DNA of 64,000 bases from Streptomyces sp. Y2F8-2. GTDB taxonomy: Bacteria; Actinomycetota; Actinomycetes; Streptomycetales; Streptomycetaceae. The DNA lies in the NCBI RefSeq assembly GCF_014905555.1, contig NZ_BNGS01000007.1, positions 428,495 to 492,494 of the forward strand, given 5' to 3'. This document shows positions 17,424-24,924 of this stretch, piece after piece; the stretch's first letter is position 1; every line of letters starts with the position of its first letter. A model generated the notes under the pieces. That model was not told where the DNA came from. It searched no databases and saw only the letters and a list, made by a program, of their open reading frames with translations. The translations under genes and the position numbers were made by a program.

Positions 17424-18115
17424 TTCCCGGCCCGCTTCTCCTCGACGAGGGTGACGACGCACTCGATGACCTGCTGAAGGGTGAGGTCGGTGGTGTCGAC
17501 CTCGACCGCGTCGTCCGCCTTCGCGAGCGGGGACGTCTTGCGGCTGGAGTCGGCCGCGTCCCGCTTGATCAGCGCCTCACGGGTGGCGTGCAGGTCCGCG
17601 CCCTTCAGTTCGCCGTTGCGTCGGGCGGCGCGTGCCTCCGGGGAGGCGGTGAGGAAGATCTTCAGGTCGGCGTCGGGCAGCACGGTCGTGCCGATGTCGC
17701 GGCCCTCGACGACGATGCCGTTCTCGGCCGAGGCGGCCAGCGAGCGCTGCAGCTCGGTGATCCGGGCGCGCACCTCGGGCACCGCGCTGACCGCGCTGAC
17801 CTTGGAGGAGACCTCCGGGGAGCGGATCGGCCCGGAGACGTCCGTGCCGTCCACGGTGATGGTGGGGGCCTTGGGGTCGGTGCCGGAGACGATCTCCGGC
17901 TTGCCCGCCACCGCCGCGACGGCCGTGGGGTCCGCTATGTCGATGCCGTTGTTCACCATCCACCAGGTGATCGCCCGGTACTGGGCGCCGGTGTCCAGGT
18001 AGCTGAGCCCGAGCTGTGCGGCCACAGCCTTCGACGTGCTCGACTTGCCCGTGCCGGCGGGGCCGTCGATGGCGACAATCACTGCCGGGGCGGTCCGGGC
18101 GGCGCCGTTTTCCAC
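17420..18115 (-). CDS. cmk: Cytidylate kinase
   Basis: 231 aa, GTG start. The P-loop is IDGPAGTGKSSTSKAVA (residues about 16-32), followed by LGLSYLDTGAQYRAITW, the CMP-binding region VVEGRDIGTTVLPDADLKIF and the lid ARRNGELKG. It phosphorylates CMP/dCMP to the diphosphates. It lies 164 bp downstream of tyrA and is coupled to plsC by a GTGA overlap. Confidence 0.97.
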   Translation of the reverse strand: MENGAARTAPAVIVAIDGPAGTGKSSTSKAVAAQLGLSYLDTGAQYRAITWWMVNNGIDIADPTAVAAVAGKPEIVSGTDPKAPTITVDGTDVSGPIRSPEVSSKVSAVSAVPEVRARITELQRSLAASAENGIVVEGRDIGTTVLPDADLKIFLTASPEARAARRNGELKGADLHATREALIKRDAADSSRKTSPLAKADDAVEVDTTDLTLQQVIECVVTLVEEKRAGK

Positions 18116-18279
18116 GGTGGGAACACCTTCCTGGTGCGGTGTGGCGGGTGGGTGGACGGGCGGGACGCGAGGGCGCCCCGCACAAGGTTACTGGCTCGCC
18201 GGGCCCGGCATGCCGGCCCTGCCCGTCACCCGGTCGCCGCAGCGCCCGGCGCGGACCCGCGGCCGGTGGTACGGCCGTC

Positions 18280-19365
18280 CTACTGCCTGATCAACCAGCC
18301 CCGCTCACGCAGCGCGGCGCTCAGCACCGGAGCGGCCGTCTGCTCGACCATCAGCTGGACCAGGCCCGCCTGCTGCCCCGTCGCGTGTTCGATGCGGACG
18401 TCCTCGATGTTGATCCCGGCCCTGCCCGCGTCCGCGAAGATACGGGCCAGCTGGCCGGGCTGGTCGTCGATGAGGACGGCCACGGTCTCGTACGCCCGTG
18501 GGGCGCTGCCGTGCTTGCCGGGCACCCGGACCTGCCCGGCGTTGCCGCGGCGCAGCACGTTCTCGATGCCCTCGGTGCCCTCGCGCCGCTTGGCCTCGTC
18601 GGAGGACTGCAGGGCCCGCAGAGCCTGGACGGTCTCGTCGAGGTCGGCGGCGACCTCGGAGAGCAGGTCGGCGACCGGGCCCGGGTTGGCGGACAGGATG
18701 TCGATCCACATCCGGGGGTCGGAGGCCGCGATCCGGGTCACGTCCCGGATGCCCTGCCCGCACAGCCGTACGGCCGCCTCCTCGGCGTGCTCCAGGCGCG
18801 CGGCGACCATGCTGGAGACCAGGTGGGGCATGTGCGAGACGAGCGCGACGGCCCGGTCGTGGGCATCGGCGTCCATGACGACCGGCACGGCACGGCAGTG
18901 CGAGACCAGCTCCAGGGCGAGGTTGAGCACCTCGGTGTCGGTGTCCCGGGTCGGGGTGAGCACCCAGGGCCGTCCCTCGAAGAGGTCGCCGCTGGCCGCC
19001 AGCGGGCCCGACTTCTCGCGGCCCGACATGGGGTGTGTGCCGATGTACGAGGTCAGGTCGAGGCCGAGCGCCTCCAGCTCGCGGCGCGGCCCGCCCTTGA
19101 CGCTGGCCACGTCGAGGTAACCGCGCCCGAGGCCGCGCCGCATGGCGTCGGCGAGCGCGGCGGCCACGTGGGCGGGCGGGGCGGCGACGATGACCAGGTC
19201 GACCGGGCCTTCGGGCGCCTCGTCGGTCCCGGCTCCGAGCGCGGCGGCCGTACGGGCCTGCTCCGGGTCGTGGTCGGCGAGGTGCACGGTGACCCCGCGG
19301 GCGGCGAGCGCCAGGGCCACGGACGTGCCGATCAGCCCCGTACCGATGACGAGTGCGGTCCTCAC
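18280..19365 (-). CDS. tyrA: Prephenate dehydrogenase with ACT domain
   Basis: 361 aa. The NAD-binding loop GTGLIGTSVA is at residues 8-17; DVASVKGGPRRELEAL and THPMSGREKSGPLAA are the TyrA active-site stretches, and a C-terminal ACT domain (YETVAVLIDDQPGQLARIFA, from about residue 287) is the usual site for tyrosine feedback. The enzyme makes 4-hydroxyphenylpyruvate for tyrosine synthesis. The GTG start overlaps the chorismate mutase stop (GTGA), so the two consecutive pathway steps are translationally coupled. Confidence 0.95.
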   Translation of the reverse strand: MRTALVIGTGLIGTSVALALAARGVTVHLADHDPEQARTAAALGAGTDEAPEGPVDLVIVAAPPAHVAAALADAMRRGLGRGYLDVASVKGGPRRELEALGLDLTSYIGTHPMSGREKSGPLAASGDLFEGRPWVLTPTRDTDTEVLNLALELVSHCRAVPVVMDADAHDRAVALVSHMPHLVSSMVAARLEHAEEAAVRLCGQGIRDVTRIAASDPRMWIDILSANPGPVADLLSEVAADLDETVQALRALQSSDEAKRREGTEGIENVLRRGNAGQVRVPGKHGSAPRAYETVAVLIDDQPGQLARIFADAGRAGINIEDVRIEHATGQQAGLVQLMVEQTAAPVLSAALRERGWLIRQ

Positions 19366-19724
19366 TGGGCGATGTCCTTGCGCAGAGCGGCGGCGGCACC
19401 GAGGTAGACGTGCGCGATCTCCACGCGCGGCTTGTCGGACTCGATGTGGGCGAGGATGCGGACGACCCGGGGCATCGCGCCCTCGATGTCCAGCGCCTGG
19501 GCGCAGATCAGCGGCACGTCGACGATGCCGAGCTTGCGGGCGGCGGCCGCCGGGAAGTCGCTGTGCAGATCGGGCGTGGCCGTGAACCAGATGCTGATCA
19601 GGTCGTCGGTGGTCAGCCCGTTGCGCTCCAGGATGGCGGTGAGCAGGGCACCGACCTGCTCGTCCATGTGCCCGGCCTCGTCCCGCTCGAGCTGAACGGC
19701 GCCACGGACCGCTCGTACCGCCAC
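19362..19724 (-). CDS. aroH: Chorismate mutase, AroH type
   Basis: 120 aa from the GTG at 19724, which has AAGGAG upstream; a longer frame reaches 19844 but lacks an RBS and crosses an interspersed repeat. The trimeric AroH fold is indicated by AVRAVRGAVQLERDE, DDLISIWFTATPDLHSDFPA and CAQALDIEGAMPRVVRILAH, including the active-site Arg near the N-terminus. It converts chorismate to prephenate, the substrate of the coupled tyrA product. Confidence 0.95.
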   Translation of the reverse strand: MAVRAVRGAVQLERDEAGHMDEQVGALLTAILERNGLTTDDLISIWFTATPDLHSDFPAAAARKLGIVDVPLICAQALDIEGAMPRVVRILAHIESDKPRVEIAHVYLGAAAALRKDIAQ

Positions 19725-19774
19725 GGTGGTGCTCCTTGCTGATCTACGGAAAGGTCTGCTCACCAGCGTAGGGC

Positions 19775-19830
19775 ACGCCCCGCGCCCCTCAGGAGCGCGG
19801 GGAACTGCGCGATCAACCAAGACGAAGCCG
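19775..19830. repeat. Streptomyces interspersed GC palindrome (REP-like)
   Basis: The stretch contains cgcgcccctcaggagcgcgg, a hairpin, followed by ggaactgcgcgatcaacc. I recognise this as the very common intergenic element of Streptomyces genomes (hairpin, then a gggaactgcgcga tail). It lies in the gap between rluB and aroH and may act as a terminator or mRNA stabiliser. Related GC hairpins occur at about 53689-53716 and 165-183. Confidence 0.6.
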
Positions 19831-19868
19831 CAGTCGCCGTCCACCCGAAGGTGTCGAGCTCCGAGGTG

Positions 19869-20939
19869 CTAGAGATCGACTTCCTTCATCAGCATGCCGA
19901 CCTCCGTGTTGGACAACCGCCGAAGCCACCCCGACTTCTGGTCCCCCAGCGTGATCGGCCCGAAGGCCGTCCGCACGAGCTTGTCCACAGGGAACCCGGC
20001 CTCGGCCAGCATGCGCCGCACGATGTGCTTGCGCCCCTCGTGCAGGGTCACCTCGACGAGGTAGTTCTTGCCGGTCTGCTCGACCACCCGGAAGTGGTCC
20101 GCGCGGGCGTACCCGTCCTCGAGCTGGATGCCGTCCTTCAGGCGCTTGCCGAGATCGCGCGGGATCGGGCCCACGATGTGCGCGAGGTAGGTCTTCTTCA
20201 CGCCGTACTTGGGGTGGGTCAGCCGGTGCGCGAGCTCGCCGTGGTTGGTGAGCAGGATGACCCCCTCGGTCTCGGTGTCGAGCCGGCCGACGTGGAAGAG
20301 CCGGGTCTCCCGGTTGGTGACGTAGTCGCCGAGGCACTGGCGGCCCTCCGGGTCCTCCATGGTGGAGACGACACCGGCGGGCTTGTTGAGCGAGAAGAAC
20401 TGGTACGACTGCGTGGCCACGGTCAGCCCGTCGACCTTGATCTCGTCCTTCTCGGGGTCGACCCGCAGGCCCTGCTCGGTGACGATCGCGCCGTTGACCT
20501 CGACCCTGGCCTGCTCGATCAGCTCCTCGCAGGCGCGCCGGGAGCCGTAGCCCGCGCGCGCGAGCACCTTCTGCAGCCGCTCGCCCTCCTGCTCGGCGCC
20601 CGGGAAGGTCTTGGGCAGCTTGAGGTCCTTCTTGCCCGCGTACCGCTCGCGGTTGCGCTCCTCGATCTGCGCCTCGTACTCGCGCGGGCGCGCCGGGGCC
20701 GTACGACCGCGTCCGCCGCGCTGCTGGGACTGCTTCGGACCGCCCTTGGCGCCACCGCGGGCCGCGCCGCCGCGCCCGGACTTCGGGCCGTCCTGCGTGG
20801 CGCCCGGGCCGACGTCGTAGCGGCGCTCCTCGGGGCGGGGCTTGCGGGGGCGGCCCTGCCCCTGCTTCTGGTCCCTGTTGTTGCCGGCACCGCGGTAGTT
20901 ACCGCGCCCGCCGCTCTTGCCGCTGCCGCTGCTTCGCAT
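19869..20939 (-). CDS. rluB: 23S rRNA pseudouridine synthase (RluB/RsuA family)
   Basis: 356 aa from the ATG at 20939. An N-terminal Gly/Arg/Lys-rich disordered tail (about 110 residues, e.g. GGAARGGAKGGPKQSQQRGG) precedes an S4 RNA-binding domain (GERLQKVLARAGYGSRRACE) and the catalytic domain with the active-site motif GRLDTETEGVILLTNHGEL, whose Asp attacks the uridine. RluB modifies U2605 of 23S rRNA in E. coli. The start overlaps the scpB stop by one base (TGATG). Confidence 0.93.
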   Translation of the reverse strand: MRSSGSGKSGGRGNYRGAGNNRDQKQGQGRPRKPRPEERRYDVGPGATQDGPKSGRGGAARGGAKGGPKQSQQRGGRGRTAPARPREYEAQIEERNRERYAGKKDLKLPKTFPGAEQEGERLQKVLARAGYGSRRACEELIEQARVEVNGAIVTEQGLRVDPEKDEIKVDGLTVATQSYQFFSLNKPAGVVSTMEDPEGRQCLGDYVTNRETRLFHVGRLDTETEGVILLTNHGELAHRLTHPKYGVKKTYLAHIVGPIPRDLGKRLKDGIQLEDGYARADHFRVVEQTGKNYLVEVTLHEGRKHIVRRMLAEAGFPVDKLVRTAFGPITLGDQKSGWLRRLSNTEVGMLMKEVDL

Positions 20940-21610
20940 CAAAGTTCCGTCGTCGTCTTCGTCGTGTGATCGTCGTCTGCGTCCGGAGCATCGGGAGCAT
21001 CCGGGTCGAACGACGGTACGCCCTCCTGGGTCTCGGCCTCGATCGCCTCCGCCTCCGGGAGGAAGGGCGCGAGCTCCGGAAGCTCGTCCAGGCCGCGCAG
21101 GCCCATCCGCTCCAGGAAGTAGTTCGTCGTCCTGTACAGGATCGCACCTGTTTCGGGTTCCGTGCCCGCCTCTTCGACCAGACCGCGCTGGAGGAGGGTG
21201 CGCATGACCCCGTCGCAGTTCACTCCGCGCACCGCCGAGACGCGGCTGCGGCTGACCGGCTGGCGGTACGCGACCACGGCGAGGGTCTCCAGGGCGGCCT
21301 GGGTGAGGCGCGCCTGCTGCCCGTCGAGCACGAACCGCTCCACGGCGGGGGCGTACTCGGCGCGGGTGTAGAAGCGCCAGCCGCCCGCGACGAATCGCAG
21401 CTCGAAGCCGCGGCGCTGCACGGTGTACTCGTCCGCCAGCTCGCGCAGCGCGTCCGCGATCTGCCGGCGGGGCCGCTCCAGGATCTTCGCCAGGTGCTCC
21501 TCGGTGGCGGGCTCGTCCACGACCATGAGGACGGCCTCGAGGGCGGGCTTGAGGTCGAGGTCGGCGACGGTGTTCAGCCCTGCCGGTGCGTCGATGGTGT
21601 CCTCGCTCAC
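20939..21610 (-). CDS. scpB: Condensin subunit ScpB
   Basis: 223 aa. It has two winged-helix domains; LKPALEAVLMVVDEPATEE and LETLAVVAYRQPVSRSRVSA with VMRTLLQRGLVEEAG are characteristic ScpB stretches. With ScpA and Smc it forms the bacterial condensin that compacts chromosomes. The C-terminal 40 residues are Asp/Glu/Thr-rich. The GTG start overlaps the scpA stop (GTGA). Confidence 0.95.
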   Translation of the reverse strand: MSEDTIDAPAGLNTVADLDLKPALEAVLMVVDEPATEEHLAKILERPRRQIADALRELADEYTVQRRGFELRFVAGGWRFYTRAEYAPAVERFVLDGQQARLTQAALETLAVVAYRQPVSRSRVSAVRGVNCDGVMRTLLQRGLVEEAGTEPETGAILYRTTNYFLERMGLRGLDELPELAPFLPEAEAIEAETQEGVPSFDPDAPDAPDADDDHTTKTTTEL

Positions 21611-22776
21611 GCCTTCTCCTCCTCCTTGGCCGGCTCTGGCTCCTCGGGCGGCCGGTCGAACTCGTCGGTGACCATGACGTCGGCGTCCCCGTCCCCACCG
21701 GTCCAGCGCACGACCAGCTCGCCGAGGGCGGCCTCCTGCTCCAGCGCCACGGCCTTCTCGCGGTACAGCTCCAGCAGTGCGAGGAAGCGGGCGACGACGG
21801 TGAGGGTGTCGTCGGTGTCCTCGATCAGCGCCCGGAAGCTGGCCTCCCCGAGTTCCCTCAGCCGGGCCACGACGATCCCGGCCTGCTCCTGCACGCTGAC
21901 GAGCGGGGCGTGGATGTGGTCGACGTACACCTGCGGCTTGGGCTTGGGCTGCATCGCCTTGACGGCGAGCTTGGCGAACCCTTCGGGGCCGATGCTGATG
22001 ACGACCTCGGGCAGCAGCTCGGCGTGGTGCGGCTCGAGGCCGACGGTACGGGGATACCGCCGGGCCTCGTCGTCGGTGCGCCGGTTGAAGATCTCGGCGA
22101 TCTGTTTGTACGCGCGGTACTGCAACAGCCGCGCGAACAGCAGGTCCCTGGCTTCGAGCAGGGCGAGGTCGGCCTCGTCCTCCACCTCGGCGGCGGGCAG
22201 CAGCCGCGCGGCCTTGAGGTCGAGCAGCGTGGCGGCGACGACGAGGAACTCGGTCGTCTGGTCCAGGTCCCAGTCCGGCCCCATGGCCCGGATGTGCGCC
22301 ATGAACTCGTCGGTCACCTTGGACAGGGCGACCTCGGTCACGTCGAGCTTGTGCTTGGAGATCAACTGCAGGAGCAGGTCGAAGGGACCCTGGAAGTTGT
22401 CGAGCCGGACCTTGAAGACGCCGTCGCCGGGTTCGGTCTCGTCGACGGGAGGTGCGGGGGCCCCGGTCGCCTCGACCACGGCCTCCGGTTCGGGCCGAGG
22501 CGGAGATTCGGGCTCGGCCTCCGGCTGAGGCTCGGGCTCACGCTGAGGCTCGGGCCGAGGTTCAGGCTCGGGCCGAGGTTCAGGCTCGGGCCGGGATTCG
22601 GGCTCGGGCCGAGGTTCAGGCTCGGCGGCCGGCGGTACCTGTTCGAGCGGCTCCGCCTCCTGGGCAGGCAGCGCGGGTGCGACCGGTGCGGCTCCGGGAC
22701 CCCGCCCCAGCGCACGCCGACGCCCGCCGGAGCCGGGGGAACCGGAAGCGGAAGCGGAGCCGTCGTTCGAGGTCAT
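21607..22776 (-). CDS. scpA: Condensin subunit ScpA with repetitive Pro-Glu N-terminal extension
   Basis: 389 aa. The ScpA/kleisin core begins near residue 120 (FKVRLDNFQGPFDLLLQLIS, KHKLDVTEVALSKVTDEF) and ends in the winged-helix tail (SFRALIEDTDDTLTVVARFL). It bridges Smc heads. The N-terminal ~115 residues are low-complexity with tandem PEPRPE-type units encoded by an 18-bp DNA repeat, absent from typical short ScpA proteins. The core is normal, so the protein should be functional. Confidence 0.95.
   Translation of the reverse strand: MTSNDGSASASGSPGSGGRRRALGRGPGAAPVAPALPAQEAEPLEQVPPAAEPEPRPEPESRPEPEPRPEPEPRPEPQREPEPQPEAEPESPPRPEPEAVVEATGAPAPPVDETEPGDGVFKVRLDNFQGPFDLLLQLISKHKLDVTEVALSKVTDEFMAHIRAMGPDWDLDQTTEFLVVAATLLDLKAARLLPAAEVEDEADLALLEARDLLFARLLQYRAYKQIAEIFNRRTDDEARRYPRTVGLEPHHAELLPEVVISIGPEGFAKLAVKAMQPKPKPQVYVDHIHAPLVSVQEQAGIVVARLRELGEASFRALIEDTDDTLTVVARFLALLELYREKAVALEQEAALGELVVRWTGGDGDADVMVTDEFDRPPEEPEPAKEEEKA
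22485..22625. repeat. Degenerate 18-bp minisatellite inside scpA
   Basis: Successive units of the type ggctcgggccgaggttca, with single-base variants, run through this stretch and encode repeated Pro-Glu-Pro-Arg-Pro-Glu. Unit length is a multiple of three, so copy-number change keeps the frame. Confidence 0.8.
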
Positions 22777-22795
22777 AGCCGTCGCAGGCTACCTC

Positions 22796-23374
22796 TTACC
22801 GCCCCCGGAGCCGACGTACGAGAATGCTCGCGTCCCCCCGGGACTCCAGATCCGCCAGCACCACGGCGACGGCCTCCCGCACGATCCGCCCGCGGTCCAC
22901 CGCGAGCCCGTGCTCGCCCCGGAGCACCAGCCGTGCGTGCTCGAGGTCCATCAGCTCCTCGGCGGACACGTACACGGTGATCTTCTCGTCGTGCCGCTCG
23001 CGGCCGCTGGGCCGCCGCCCGGCTGCACGCCCCCGCTTTCGCTGCTCGGCCGCGGATGAGGCCGCGGAGGAACCGGCAGAACCTTCCTGCGCCGCCGCGG
23101 CGCCACGCCGCGCGGTCCGCTCGGCGGCAGTGGACCGTGCACGGGACTCCCCGGCGTCGGTCTCCGCGGCGTCCGCCGCGACGTGCTCGTCGCCCTCCCC
23201 GTCGCCGCCCTGCACGGGCACCGACGGCGGTGCGTCCTCCGTGGCCGCCGGGTCGCTCTCGCCCGCGGGAGCCGGCACCCGGGCCTCGCCGTTGGCCTGG
23301 CGCCTGGGAGTGGACGCCTGGAGCGCCGTTCCCCCGGTGGTACGGAACAGTTCGTCGGCCCCCGGCAGACTCAC
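22796..23374 (-). CDS. Hypothetical protein with basic linker and helix-rich C-terminal domain, ParA partner candidate
   Basis: 192 aa from a GTG at 23374, whose GTGA overlaps the parA stop; a GTG 12 bp upstream is the alternative. Residues 1-125 are Ala/Glu/Arg-rich and disordered (RRGAAAAQEGSAGSSAASSA). The last ~65 residues are ordered: EKITVYVSAEELMDLEHARL, then VDRGRIVREAVAVVLADLES. This looks like a ribbon-helix-helix-type or helical DNA/partner-binding module (strand followed by two helices). It lies between parA and scpA in one transcription unit. ParB-type CTPase motifs are absent. Function is not established. Confidence 0.7.
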   Translation of the reverse strand: MSLPGADELFRTTGGTALQASTPRRQANGEARVPAPAGESDPAATEDAPPSVPVQGGDGEGDEHVAADAAETDAGESRARSTAAERTARRGAAAAQEGSAGSSAASSAAEQRKRGRAAGRRPSGRERHDEKITVYVSAEELMDLEHARLVLRGEHGLAVDRGRIVREAVAVVLADLESRGDASILVRRLRGR

Positions 23375-24546
23375 TCGGCGTGACACCGGGCGAGCACCTC
23401 CCTGGCGAGCTGGCGGTAGGCGGCGGCACCGACGGAGTTGGAGGCGTACGTGGTGATCGGTTCACCGGCGACCGTGGTCTCCGGGAAGCGCACGGTCCGG
23501 CCGATCACCGTGTGGTAGACGTGGTCGTCGAACGCCTCGACGACCCGCGCGAGGACCTCACGGCTGTGCACGGTCCGGGAGTCGTACATCGTGGCGAGGA
23601 TGCCGTCGAGCTCGAGGTCGGGGTTGAGCCGTTCCTGGACCTTCTCGATGGTCTCGGTGAGCAGCGCGACACCGCGCAGTGCGAAGAACTCGCACTCCAG
23701 CGGCACGATCACCTTGTGCGCCGCGGTGAGCGCGTTCACGGTGAGCAGGCCGAGCGAGGGCTGGCAGTCGATCACGATGTAGTCGTAGTCCGGCAGCAGC
23801 GGCTTGAGCGCCCGCTGGAGCGTGGACTCGCGCGCGACCTCCGACACCAACTGGACCTCGGCGGCCGAGAGGTCGATGTTGCTCGGCAGCAGGTCCATGT
23901 TGGGGACCGCGGTCTTCAGCAGGACCTCGTCCGCGGACATGCCCCGCTCCATGAGCAGGTTGTAGACGGTGAGGTCCAGCTCCATGGGGTTCACGCCGAG
24001 TCCCACGGACAGCGCGCCCTGCGGGTCGAAGTCGACGAGCAGCACCCTGCGCCCGTACTCCGCGAGCGCGGCACCCAGGTTGATGGTCGACGTGGTCTTG
24101 CCGACGCCGCCCTTCTGGTTGCACATCGCGATGATCGTGGCCGGGCCGTGGTCGGTCAGCGGTCCGGGGATCGGGAAGTACGGCAGTGGGCGGCCGGTGG
24201 GGCCGATGCGCTCACGGCGCTGCCGGGCCGCGTCGGGCGCGAGCGTGGCCGCGTACTCGGGGTCGGGCTCGTATTCGGCGTCGGGGTCGTAGAAGTGCCC
24301 GTCGGGCAGCTCTTCGTAGTCGGCGAAGTGGTTGTGGACTCCGCCACTTCCGTCGCCGGACATGGCGTTCACGTGTTGGCCATCCATGCTCTGGTGTGCT
24401 GTCTGAGCCATGTGGGGGCTCTGGCTCTGGTGGGCTGCGAAGGTACGGACAGCGACGGAGCCGACAGCCTCGAGCCCCGTGGGGCCCGTGCCCCGCGCAG
24501 GCATTCCTGGTTGACCACCCCCGGGAGTAAATGTCGACTCATTCAC
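23371..24546 (-). CDS. ParA-like chromosome/plasmid partitioning ATPase
   Basis: 391 aa, GTG start with a near-perfect RBS (AAGGAGGT). The deviant Walker A box KGGVGKTT is at residues 145-152, followed by VLLVDFDPQGALSVGLGV, VIDCQPSLGLLTVNAL and the C-terminal GRTVRFPETTVAGEPITTYA. The first 130 residues are a Gly/His/Asp-rich extension not needed for the fold. This is the orphan ParA encoded beside the condensin genes (also in mycobacteria), not the parAB pair near oriC. It heads the leftward block. Confidence 0.92.
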   Translation of the reverse strand: MNESTFTPGGGQPGMPARGTGPTGLEAVGSVAVRTFAAHQSQSPHMAQTAHQSMDGQHVNAMSGDGSGGVHNHFADYEELPDGHFYDPDAEYEPDPEYAATLAPDAARQRRERIGPTGRPLPYFPIPGPLTDHGPATIIAMCNQKGGVGKTTSTINLGAALAEYGRRVLLVDFDPQGALSVGLGVNPMELDLTVYNLLMERGMSADEVLLKTAVPNMDLLPSNIDLSAAEVQLVSEVARESTLQRALKPLLPDYDYIVIDCQPSLGLLTVNALTAAHKVIVPLECEFFALRGVALLTETIEKVQERLNPDLELDGILATMYDSRTVHSREVLARVVEAFDDHVYHTVIGRTVRFPETTVAGEPITTYASNSVGAAAYRQLAREVLARCHAE

Positions 24547-24803
24547 AAGTCGTCTTACCTCCTTGGTGACCAGGAAACTTCTAGATAGGTCAGCGTGGCA
24601 CCATGCCGACGGTTGGCGACTCTATGGCGTGTCGGCGGTCCGCAGCAACACAATCCGCCGGACCCGGATCGATGTGTCGGCAATGAAACATCCCGCTGTC
24701 AAGGGCGTCCGGGCGTCGTTCGCCCGGTTTCACCGGTGTGCGAAACGGTGGAAGGGTTGCGTTCGAGGCGACTTGAACGAGTGTCGCAAAGTGACCATAC
24801 ACA
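24547..24803. other. Upstream region of the parA-scpAB-der block
   Basis: 257 bp before the terminator of ald. No gene is supported although frames are open on the plus strand. The parA promoter should be here; the only feature I can point to is the strong Shine-Dalgarno sequence just 5' of the GTG at 24546. Confidence 0.35.
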
Positions 24804-24842
24804 CATCCGGCCGGACCTTGTCGGGCAAGGTCCGGCCGGATG
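24804..24842. terminator. Terminator between ald and parA
   Basis: A perfect 17-bp inverted repeat (24804-24820 with 24826-24842) and a 5-base loop (tcggg). It lies downstream of ald, in the direction of ald transcription, about 80 bp after its stop codon. Confidence 0.88.
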
Positions 24843-24881
24843 AGCGGTGTTGACGAGGCGTGTTGACCTATCGCCTTGTAG

Positions 24882-24903
24882 GCACGGGAAATCGAACCCG
24901 CAC
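24882..24903 (-). other. tRNA T-arm-like hairpin downstream of ald
   Basis: On the minus strand the sequence gtgcgggttcgatttcccgt folds as a stem of seven pairs (two G-U) around ttcgattt, which is nearly the invariant TTCRANY loop of a tRNA T-arm. The flanks do not provide an anticodon arm, D-arm or acceptor partner, so it is not an intact tRNA. It may be a tRNA fragment left by an integrating element or chance. Confidence 0.35.
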
Positions 24904-24924
24904 CGGTGACCGGCCCGTGAGGAA

